Shown here: in pieces, positions 16,386 to 22,841 of the stretch
Layout: each line of letters opens with the position of its first letter
How positions within the stretch are numbered: the stretch's first letter is position 1
Origin: an uncultured Kiritimatiellota bacterium
GTDB taxonomy: Bacteria; Verrucomicrobiota; Kiritimatiellia; RFP12; UBA1067
Length of the DNA stretch: 64,000 bases
Reading direction: 5' to 3'
Assembly (NCBI GenBank): GCA_934635225.1
Contig: CAKTYZ010000015.1
Coordinates: 27,049 to 91,048 of the forward strand
Position numbers and translations under genes: made by a program
Notes under the pieces: model-generated
Told to the model about the DNA's origin: nothing
The model's database searches: none
What the model saw: only the letters and a program-made list of their open reading frames with translations

Positions 16386-16715
16386 ATGAGGCGGAAGTGC
16401 GAAGAATGTCCGGCGAACGTCCAGGCCGTGTGCCGCCACGCGTTCGGGAAGTTCTGGGGCGACAAGTCCATGTGTGGCGAGGGGTGCGACCATCCGCTCG
16501 ACGGCGTGGCGGAGGCGTGGTACGCGAGAGGGTGGAAGCCGGGGACGGGCGCGACGATGAGCCTGACCCTGCCGCTCGACGGCGCGCCGAAGATGCCGAC
16601 GCGCCCACGGCGTCCTGCTGCGTCAAAGATACAGTCGGGGATGCCGACAAGGCCGAAGGTTTCGGCGGCGCTCATGCGGCAGGCAGGCCTCTTTTTCGGG
16701 AGGGCGAAGAAGTGA
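16386..16715 (+). CDS. Small Cys/His-rich protein with an in-frame palindromic repeat (109 aa)
   Basis: Starts directly after the helicase TAA. N-terminal RRKCEECPANVQAVCRHAFG and CGEGCDHP provide five to six Cys and two His, suggesting zinc binding. The second half is a linker with PKMPTRPRRPAASKIQSGMP, i.e. the same repeat-derived peptide seen in ParB-like protein 2, containing a palindrome copy at 16617-16635. Confidence 0.65.
   Translation: MRRKCEECPANVQAVCRHAFGKFWGDKSMCGEGCDHPLDGVAEAWYARGWKPGTGATMSLTLPLDGAPKMPTRPRRPAASKIQSGMPTRPKVSAALMRQAGLFFGRAKK
16617..16635. repeat. 19-bp palindrome, copy 4
   Basis: GCTGCGTCAAAGATACAGT, one mismatch at the first base, inside the preceding coding sequence. 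It is flanked on both sides by AAGATGCCGACGCGCCC-like DNA, also seen next to copy 1. Confidence 0.8.
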
Positions 16716-16867
16716 GAACCGAGTACGTATTCCCCACGTTGATGATCGTGCTCGACGTGGCGGCAAGCATTCCGTATGCGGTGCGCGGCAACTTGCGCAT
16801 GATGGTTTACTGGCTTGCGGCCGCGACGCTGACCGCTTGCGTGACTTACTCCGGAGGCAAGACATGA
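16712..16867 (+). CDS. Small membrane protein, GTG start (51 aa)
   Basis: GTG 16712 overlaps the preceding TGA (GTGA) and has GGAGG at 16699-16703. Product VRTEYVFPTLMIVLDVAASI then MMVYWLAAATLTACVTYSG: two hydrophobic segments. ATGA-coupled to the next small membrane gene; the pair could form a membrane complex. Function unknown. Confidence 0.55.
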   Translation: MRTEYVFPTLMIVLDVAASIPYAVRGNLRMMVYWLAAATLTACVTYSGGKT

Positions 16868-17052
16868 AGAAGGCAATCATTATACGGGCGGTCGTGATAG
16901 CGACCCTCATCTGGATTACGTTCCGGCATGAATGTCGCATCACCGCGCTGGAGCGCAGGGCGATGGACTACGACTACCACTTCGGCTACAAGTCGCAGTT
17001 CCCATGCGTCGGGCTGTTCGGAGTGTACGAAAACGGCGGAGGCGAGAAATGA
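16864..17052 (+). CDS. Small membrane protein (62 aa)
   Basis: MKKAIIIRAVVIATLIWITF is a single N-terminal transmembrane or uncleaved signal segment, followed by a short polar tail with two Cys (HECRITALERRAMDYDYHFG). Coupled by ATGA to genes on both sides, including the methyltransferase. Confidence 0.6.
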   Translation: MKKAIIIRAVVIATLIWITFRHECRITALERRAMDYDYHFGYKSQFPCVGLFGVYENGGGEK

Positions 17053-18602
17053 AGCGTCCGATAGTTTTTCTCGACCTGTACTGCGGCGCGGGAGGGTTCT
17101 CGACGGGATTTGCCGAGGCGATGCGCGAGCTGCACCTGACCTTCCGCGAGATAGCCATCAACCACTGGTGCAGGGCCGTTGAGACGATGCGCGCAAACCA
17201 TCCGGGGGTGTGCGCGATGCAGATGGACATCGACGCGGCCACGCCAGACGACATCGAGACGGACGTGATAGACCACCTTCACGCCTCGCCGTCCTGCACG
17301 CACCACTCCAGGGCGAAGGGAGGCAAGCCGAGGTCGAACCAGCTCCGGTCGCAGCCGAACGAGATTTGGAAGTTCGTGGACAACAAGCACGTCCGCCGCA
17401 TCACGATCGAGAACGTCCCCGAGTTCACGAAGTGGGGGCCGCTCACGACCGGCGGCAAGCCGATCAAGCGGATGGAGGGTTCGTGCTTCCGTGCGTGGCT
17501 GGAGCAGTTCACGGCGAGGGGCTACGACTACGAATGGCGGATCCTCAACTGCGCGGACTACGGCGACGCGACTTCCCGCAAGCGCTTCTTCCTTCAAGCG
17601 GTCAAGTGCAGGTGCGGCCTGAAGATACGCTGGCCGAAACCGACCCACGCTGAGCATCCGAAGCGGGGGCAGAAGCGGTGGCGCGGCGTGAGCGAATGCC
17701 TCGACCTTTCCGATGCTGGCAAGTCGATCTTCAACCGCGAGAAGCCGCTTGCGGAAAACACGCTGCGCCGCATTATGGTTGGCTTGCGCAAATACAACGG
17801 GCTTGACTTTCAGATGGACATGCTCGGCAGCGACAAGGGCGACGGTTCGCGTGTGCGCCCGCTTTCCGCGCCGCTTCCGCCGCAACACGCAGGGGGCAAC
17901 CGCAGTGCGGTGGTGCGCCCGTTTGTGGTGAAGCTGCGCGGCGGTCAAGACGTGGATTCAGTGGACGTGCCAATATCGACAATCGCCACTTCGGGTGCGC
18001 ACCACATGCTGTGCCAGCCGCTTATAATCGACCACATGCGGAACGGCAAGGCGAAGCCAACGACGGAGCCGCTTGGAACGCAGCACTGCAAAGACCGCTT
18101 TTCCATGATTACGCCGTACCTGATTACGGAACAGGCGAACAACGCGCCACGCGGCATTGACAAGCCGCTTCGGGCGCAGACTACCGTTCGGAAAGACTAC
18201 CTTTGCACACCGCTTGTACTGGGGCAGCAGGGCGGAGCGGCGGCAAGGCCGATTGACGAACCGTGCCCGACAATCGCAACTGGCGGTGCGGTTCGGATGA
18301 TAACGCCGCTTGTGCTGGGGCGCGACGCTTGCGCACAATGCCGCCCTGCGAACAAGCCAATGCCGACGCTAACGACAGGCGGCGCAATGCGCGGCATATT
18401 CCCCGTGCTGGATGACGGGCGGGTGATTGATATTCGCATCCGTATGCTGAAGCCGTCCGAACTTGCGGCGGCGCACAGTTTCCCCGCCGACTACAAACTG
18501 GCAGGGAACAGTGGCGAACAGGTGAAACAGATCGGAAACTCGGTACCTGTCCAGACCGTGAAGGCCCTGGTCAAGGCGATATTCGGGAAGGCCGCGCAAT
18601 GA
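17049..18602 (+). CDS. DNA cytosine-C5 methyltransferase (517 aa)
   Basis: Motif I FLDLYCGAGGFSTGF (residues ~7-21), catalytic motif IV ASPSCTHHSRAKGG with Cys83 (PSC instead of the usual PPC), motif VI ENVPEF with Glu121, motif VIII DYGDATSRKRFF and motif X QIGNSVP near the C-terminus. It methylates cytosine C5 in duplex DNA using S-adenosylmethionine. The target-recognition region is long and contains about four degenerate ~45-50-residue repeats ending in (P/T)TI-T-GA--M. No cognate restriction gene is nearby, so it is an orphan phage enzyme, either for protection or as the first step of a larger modification pathway. Confidence 0.93.
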   Translation: MKRPIVFLDLYCGAGGFSTGFAEAMRELHLTFREIAINHWCRAVETMRANHPGVCAMQMDIDAATPDDIETDVIDHLHASPSCTHHSRAKGGKPRSNQLRSQPNEIWKFVDNKHVRRITIENVPEFTKWGPLTTGGKPIKRMEGSCFRAWLEQFTARGYDYEWRILNCADYGDATSRKRFFLQAVKCRCGLKIRWPKPTHAEHPKRGQKRWRGVSECLDLSDAGKSIFNREKPLAENTLRRIMVGLRKYNGLDFQMDMLGSDKGDGSRVRPLSAPLPPQHAGGNRSAVVRPFVVKLRGGQDVDSVDVPISTIATSGAHHMLCQPLIIDHMRNGKAKPTTEPLGTQHCKDRFSMITPYLITEQANNAPRGIDKPLRAQTTVRKDYLCTPLVLGQQGGAAARPIDEPCPTIATGGAVRMITPLVLGRDACAQCRPANKPMPTLTTGGAMRGIFPVLDDGRVIDIRIRMLKPSELAAAHSFPADYKLAGNSGEQVKQIGNSVPVQTVKALVKAIFGKAAQ

Positions 18603-18835
18603 ACGCGACATCTACAGATGGGTACGAACCCGAGGAATGTCTGCCGGTGACGGTGATGGAGGCGTACGAGATCGAGCTGATCCCGTGCCCGGAGTTCGAC
18701 ATGCCGACCTTCAATCCCTCGATGGACGGAATAAGGGACGCGGCAAGGCGGCACGACGCGCTGGCAAGGCGGAAGTACGCCAAGCCGTTCAAGTGGTTCA
18801 AGTTCAACAGGGCGAGGAGGGCGACCGTGAAATGA
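18599..18835 (+). CDS. Unknown early protein (78 aa)
   Basis: MNATSTDGYEPEECLPVTVM... acidic first half, basic aromatic C-terminus (KYAKPFKWFKFNRARRATVK). ATGA overlaps on both sides. No domain recognised. Confidence 0.6.
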   Translation: MNATSTDGYEPEECLPVTVMEAYEIELIPCPEFDMPTFNPSMDGIRDAARRHDALARRKYAKPFKWFKFNRARRATVK

Positions 18836-19833
18836 ACGGATGGCGCAGAGTGTCGAAGCGCGAGCCGTGCCCGATATGCGAGCATGCCGACTGGTGCGGC
18901 GTGTCGGACGACGGCGTGGTGTGCCACTGCATGAGAGTCGAGAGCGCGAACCCCTGCCCGTCCGGCGGGTGGTTCCACTTCCTGAAGGAGCGCCCGAGGA
19001 GGATGCCTGTGCGCACGGGGCCGAAGCCGCCCGTCCGCCCGAGGATGTTCAACGCCGAGCTGACGATGGCGGGGTTTCGCGCCGAGTTCGAGGCTCCGGG
19101 AGGCGAGAAGGACATCTTCGACTCGCTGGTCGAGGTGGCGAACGACCTGAACCTGTGCGCGGCCGACATCGACCGCCTTCTCGTCGGGCGGAGCGCGTTC
19201 CACGGCGCGTGGGCGTTCCCGATGCTGGACGGAGGGGGAGAGTGCGTCGGGATAAGGCTGCGGGAGCACGGCGGCAGCGGCAAGTGGTCGGTGGGCGGAT
19301 CGCGGGACGGGCTTTTCTACGACCCGGAAATCCAGCCGCGCGAAGCGGAGTACAACGGGATGAAGGGGCGCGAGCTGGTGGTGGTCGAGGGCGCGACGGA
19401 CTGCATAGCCGGGTATGCGCTCGGCCTGCCCTGCGTGGGGAGGTCTGCGTGCGCCACGGGCGCGGACCTTCTCAAGGCGCTGTGCGCCCGGCTGGGCGTC
19501 TCGCGCGTCACGATCGTGAGCGACAACGACGACTACAAGTTCCGTCCGGACGGGACGCCGTGGAAGCCGGGGGCGGAGGGAGCGCAGGCGCTGGCGCGGA
19601 GGCTGGGTCGGACGTACAGGATCGTGACCCCGCCGAAGAAGGACCTGCGCGAGTGGTACTACGCGGGGCTGACCGCCGAGACATTCTGGATGGTGGCGGA
19701 CCTCCAGCCGTGGCGCAGGGCGCAGGGCGGCGGTCCCGTGCTCTTTCCCCTTTCCGCCCCCAAGACCCCCACCATTCCCCATACTCAATCATCGGTAATC
19801 AAGAGACCTACAAGGAGACCCCGTACTCTATGA
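18832..19833 (+). CDS. TOPRIM-type DNA primase (333 aa)
   Basis: The N-terminal zinc finger CPICEHADWC...VVCHCM (Cys13, 16, 22 and CHC near 33-35) is followed by a TOPRIM domain: ELVVVEGATD (~183-192) with the catalytic Glu and IVSDNDD (~227-233) with the metal-binding Asp pair. It likely primes phage DNA synthesis. No helicase domain is fused. The C-terminal ~30 residues are Pro/Thr/Arg-rich and overlap the start of the AT-rich region before rusA. Confidence 0.85.
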   Translation: MNGWRRVSKREPCPICEHADWCGVSDDGVVCHCMRVESANPCPSGGWFHFLKERPRRMPVRTGPKPPVRPRMFNAELTMAGFRAEFEAPGGEKDIFDSLVEVANDLNLCAADIDRLLVGRSAFHGAWAFPMLDGGGECVGIRLREHGGSGKWSVGGSRDGLFYDPEIQPREAEYNGMKGRELVVVEGATDCIAGYALGLPCVGRSACATGADLLKALCARLGVSRVTIVSDNDDYKFRPDGTPWKPGAEGAQALARRLGRTYRIVTPPKKDLREWYYAGLTAETFWMVADLQPWRRAQGGGPVLFPLSAPKTPTIPHTQSSVIKRPTRRPRTL

Positions 19834-19880
19834 ATAATAATTATAATAATACTACTATGCGCACGTGCGCGTGCGAGGCC
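19826..19880 (+). promoter_or_regulatory. AT-rich island followed by alternating GC, before rusA
   Basis: About 26 bases of repeated AATAAT/AATTATAAT at 19833-19856, then TGCGCACGTGCGCGTGCGAG at 19858-19877. It stands out from the GC-rich surroundings. Similar AT-then-(GC) islands lie at 25324-25386 and 35391-35450. Possible promoter, origin-type unwinding element or operator. Confidence 0.4.
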
Positions 19881-19883
19881 GTG

Positions 19884-20297
19884 ATGATACGGCTCGACTG
19901 CATACCCCCGACGGCCACGGCCCAGCAGAAGGGAGCGTTCGTCTGCGGAGGGCGTGTCCGGTTTTACACGAAGAGGAAAGTCCGGCAGAGCGAGAACTTC
20001 CTGGCCGCGCTTCTCTCGATGCACGTCCCGGACGTGCCCTTCTCGGAGCCGGTGTCCCTGAAGGTGCGCTGGACGTTCCCCTACCGCAAGAGCGAGCTCA
20101 AGCGGATCGTGAAGGCCGCCGTGCCGATCCCGCACCCGGTGCGTCCCGACCTCGACAACCTGGAGAAGAACCTGCTGGACGTGCTGACCCGCCTTAACTT
20201 CTGGACGGACGACTCGCTCGTGGCCGAGAAGTCCACGTCGAAGTGGTGGGGGCCGAAGCCGGGGATCGACATCGAGATACGCCCGACGGCGTTTTGA
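19884..20297 (+). CDS. rusA: RusA-family Holliday-junction resolvase (137 aa)
   Basis: The sequence LDCIPPTATAQQKGA at the N-terminus and PHPVRPDLDNLEKNLLDVLT with a following DDSLV segment contain the conserved Asp residues and Lys of RusA. RusA dimers cleave four-way junctions before packaging. ATG 19884 is chosen because GAGG precedes it by 5 bases and the resulting length fits the family (~120-140 aa); in-frame ATGs at 19830 and 19857 would add residues encoded by the AT-rich island. Confidence 0.85.
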   Translation: MIRLDCIPPTATAQQKGAFVCGGRVRFYTKRKVRQSENFLAALLSMHVPDVPFSEPVSLKVRWTFPYRKSELKRIVKAAVPIPHPVRPDLDNLEKNLLDVLTRLNFWTDDSLVAEKSTSKWWGPKPGIDIEIRPTAF

Positions 20298-20305
20298 CGG
20301 GCGGT
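20294..20305 (+). repeat. Intergenic motif TTGACGGGCGGT, copy 1
   Basis: Overlaps the TGA stop of rusA. Identical 12-mers overlap or abut stops at 40037 and 45218; related sequences at 27187 and 35451. Confidence 0.6.
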
Positions 20306-20314
20306 TGAAATACG

Positions 20315-20860
20315 ATGAACTGTACACCCGAAAAATGCCCGCACAGGGCGCTGATGGAGAAGGCAAGGGCCGCTTGCCTCGCCTGCGACCACATAGAGCC
20401 GGCGGGGCATGGCGGCACCGTCTCGTATGACGCCGCGGGGGAACGCATCGTGCAGCGCGAGAAGATCGCCTTCGACCGCTCCCCGAGGGGGCAGGTCACC
20501 ACCCTTCCTCCCGAGGTCGAGGAGCGCACGGCCGAGCTGTACCGAAGATGGTGCATGCTCGACACCATCGACGCCCTGCTCATGCTTCACGTATGCAACG
20601 GGGGAACGTGCGCCACGTTCGGCGCGTACCTCGACAGGGTGCGGGAGGCCATAGGGCGCATGGACGTGACGAGGGACAGCTACAGGGCGACGGCATGGGC
20701 GAAGTTCCAGCGGCTGATCCGCAGGTTCGCGCCCTTCATCCGCAGCCGCCTGCACTCGTGGGACGACGGCCACGGGGGAGCGGTGCGCAGGGAGCGGGAG
20801 GACGCCGAGCGGAAGGACTTGCAGCCCGACCTGTTCGACTTCATGGGGGGCGACCGATGA
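20315..20860 (+). CDS. Unknown Cys-rich protein at the end of the early operon (181 aa)
   Basis: N-terminal CTPEKCPHRALMEKARAACL and ACDH give a probable zinc site. The remainder is helical with a basic region (SYRATAWAKFQRLIRRFAPF). Its place between replication and packaging genes is where many phages encode a late-gene activator or antiterminator; nothing in the sequence proves that. The C-terminus QPDLFDF is acidic and aromatic, like clamp- or SSB-binding tails. Confidence 0.6.
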   Translation: MNCTPEKCPHRALMEKARAACLACDHIEPAGHGGTVSYDAAGERIVQREKIAFDRSPRGQVTTLPPEVEERTAELYRRWCMLDTIDALLMLHVCNGGTCATFGAYLDRVREAIGRMDVTRDSYRATAWAKFQRLIRRFAPFIRSRLHSWDDGHGGAVRREREDAERKDLQPDLFDFMGGDR

Positions 20861-21021
20861 TGCGTATGATATATGGCCGCGCCGGGGCTGTCAAGTTTTT
20901 TGACGCGCCAGAGCCGCGCATGGCCGTCCAGGGCGCGTCCGCGCGTTTTCCCCGTGTGTGGATTCGCAATCAAACGGAAACGCCCAGACGGCGGATTTCG
21001 GGCCTTGCGCGATGGGGGTAG
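20857..21021 (+). CDS. Doubtful 54-aa ORF in the early/packaging boundary
   Basis: Overlaps the previous stop by ATGA and encodes MMRMIYGRAGAVKFFDAPEP..., very basic at its end (TPRRRISGLARWG). It is followed by ~97 bases without a gene that are rich in short inverted runs (CCCGGAGGGGACGCACCCC). The whole 20861-21118 stretch may instead be a control or packaging (cos/pac) region. Confidence 0.35.
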   Translation: MMRMIYGRAGAVKFFDAPEPRMAVQGASARFPRVWIRNQTETPRRRISGLARWG

Positions 21022-21118
21022 GTACTCCCGGAGGGGACGCACCCCGGCCTATGCCCAAGGCGCGAGATGCCGAAAGAAAATGTAGTGACGTTTTTCGAGG
21101 AAACAGGAGGAACCAAAG

Positions 21119-21970
21119 ATGCGGAAGAAGGCGAAAGAGGTGTCGGCTCTGCCGGCGGTGGATGCCGACGGGAACGGGGGCGTCGCGCTTGCCGAGGGCG
21201 AGGAGCGGGTGGAACTGTCCATCCTGCGCGAGAACCCCGACAACCCACAGACGGTGACAGAGGACGAGTTCGGGAAGCTGCGCGACTCGATGCGGCGGAT
21301 CCACGGATTCCTTCGGACGCGTCCCCTTCTGGTCGAGGAGGACGGCACGATCAAGTGCGGCAACAAGAGGTTTCGGGCGCTGGTGAAGAACGGCGTGAAG
21401 GTGGTGCCCGCCGACTACGTGAGGCGGCTTTCCGACTACACGCCTGAGGAGGTGCGCGAGTTCATCCTTCAGGACAACCTTCAGCGCGGGGAGTGGGACG
21501 TCGACAAGCTGCTCGCGCAGTACAGCGCCGACGAGCTGAAGAAGCTGGGCGGAGGGTTCGACGAGCTGATCGCGGAGTTCGCGGCCAGGGGCGCGGAGAG
21601 CGAGTTCGAGTACTCGTCGAAGATCGAGGCGCCGCAGTACAACATCACGGGCGAGAACCCGGAGCTGGAGGACCTGTACGACACGGAGAAGGCTGACGAG
21701 CTGGCGAAGGAGATAGACGCGGCCGACGTGCCGAAGAAGGTCAAGGCGTTCCTGAAGGTCGCGGCGATGCGGCACGTGGTGTTCAACTTCCGAAACATAG
21801 CCGAGTACTACGCCCACGCCGACGCGAAGGTGCAGCGGCTGATGGAGAAGTCCGCGCTGGTCATCATCGACTTCGAGGACGCGATACGGAACGGCTTCGT
21901 GATCGTGTCCGAGAGGATGGCCGCTCTGCGCGGCAGGGACGAAAGCGAGGGCGGCGATGGTGCGGAGTGA
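21119..21970 (+). CDS. ParB-domain protein 3, next to the TAGT glycosyltransferase (283 aa)
   Basis: ELSILRENPDNPQTVTEDEF, a GNKRFRALVKNGVKVVPADY segment (variant of the ParB GxRR box) and LQDNLQRGEWDVDKLLAQYS mark a ParB/sulfiredoxin-type N-terminal domain, as in phage-type ParB proteins adjacent to terminase genes. The C-terminal half is helical and unassigned. AGGAGG precedes the ATG. Published comparative analyses of phage DNA-hypermodification loci describe ParB genes linked to TAGT genes; that linkage is seen here. Role unproven. Confidence 0.78.
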   Translation: MRKKAKEVSALPAVDADGNGGVALAEGEERVELSILRENPDNPQTVTEDEFGKLRDSMRRIHGFLRTRPLLVEEDGTIKCGNKRFRALVKNGVKVVPADYVRRLSDYTPEEVREFILQDNLQRGEWDVDKLLAQYSADELKKLGGGFDELIAEFAARGAESEFEYSSKIEAPQYNITGENPELEDLYDTEKADELAKEIDAADVPKKVKAFLKVAAMRHVVFNFRNIAEYYAHADAKVQRLMEKSALVIIDFEDAIRNGFVIVSERMAALRGRDESEGGDGAE

Positions 21971-22835
21971 CTTCTGCGTGTTCATCCTCACGCACGGCAG
22001 GGCCGACAACGTGATGACGGTCAAGACGCTGAGGCGGCAGGGCTACACGGGGCGCGTCGTTCTCGTGATAGACGACCTCGACGAACAGGTGGAGCGCTAC
22101 CGCGAGAACTTCGGCGCGGACAACGTGCTGGTGTTCGACAAGAGGAAGTGGGCGAAACGCGTGGACACGATGGAGAACAGGGGCAAGCTGAACGGCGTGG
22201 TGTTCGCCCGCAACGCGGCATGGGAGATTGCGCGCGAGGTGGGCGTCAAGTGGTTCTGCGTCCTTGACGACGACTACAAGGAGTTCATGTGGAGGTGGAT
22301 AGACGGCGAGCACCTGGCGTGGTGCGACTGCCGCGACCTCGATTCCGTGTTCGCCGCGATGGTGGACTTCCTGAAGGCGTCCAACGCCGACACGGTTGCG
22401 ATGGCCCAGGCCGGGGACTACATCGGGGGCGTCGGATCGACCGCCGCAGGGTGTCCGCTTCTGCGCAAGGCGATGAACGTGTTTTTCTTCCGGGCGGACA
22501 GGCCGTGCGCGTTCATCGGGATGACGAACGAGGATGTGAACATGTATGTGCTGGCCAACCTTCGCGGCCGGCTCGTGTTCACGCTGACGAGCGTGTCGGT
22601 GGTGCAGATGGTGACGCAGACGAACAGTGGGGGGCTGACCGACATCTACCTTCAGGACGGCACGTACGTAAAGAGTTTCTACAGCGTGATGTGCGCGCCG
22701 TCGTGCGTGAAGGTTTCCATGATACACGGAGGGCGCAAGGGGCAGGACGGCGGACACTGGCGGCTCCACCACCACGTGAACTGGAACAACTGCGCGGCGA
22801 AGGTCATCAGCGCGAGGTGGCGCAAGGGGAAGTAG
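21957..22835 (+). CDS. TET-associated glycosyltransferase (TAGT family, 292 aa)
   Basis: The sequence follows the TAGT family closely: FCVFILTHGRADNVMTVKTL, RVVLVIDDLDEQVERYRENF, FARNAAWEIA, a DxD metal/nucleotide-sugar site VLDDDY (Asp104-106), a GMTNEDVNMYV segment, GTYVKSFYSVM, and a His-rich end (RLHHHVNWNN). TAGT enzymes are GT-A-type transferases of phages predicted to glycosylate hydroxymethylated cytosines made by TET/JBP dioxygenases; the eukaryotic relative is GREB1. It lies between parB 3 and terL and overlaps the former. No TET gene is evident in this prophage, so substrate and donor are open. Confidence 0.82.
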   Translation: MVRSDFCVFILTHGRADNVMTVKTLRRQGYTGRVVLVIDDLDEQVERYRENFGADNVLVFDKRKWAKRVDTMENRGKLNGVVFARNAAWEIAREVGVKWFCVLDDDYKEFMWRWIDGEHLAWCDCRDLDSVFAAMVDFLKASNADTVAMAQAGDYIGGVGSTAAGCPLLRKAMNVFFFRADRPCAFIGMTNEDVNMYVLANLRGRLVFTLTSVSVVQMVTQTNSGGLTDIYLQDGTYVKSFYSVMCAPSCVKVSMIHGGRKGQDGGHWRLHHHVNWNNCAAKVISARWRKGK

Positions 22836-22841
22836 CGCAGG

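Noticed and set aside
19830..19883. Upstream ATGs 19830 and 19857 as the rusA start
   Set aside because: They would translate the AT-rich island (Asn-rich, unlike RusA); ATG 19884 has GAGG and gives the usual length.
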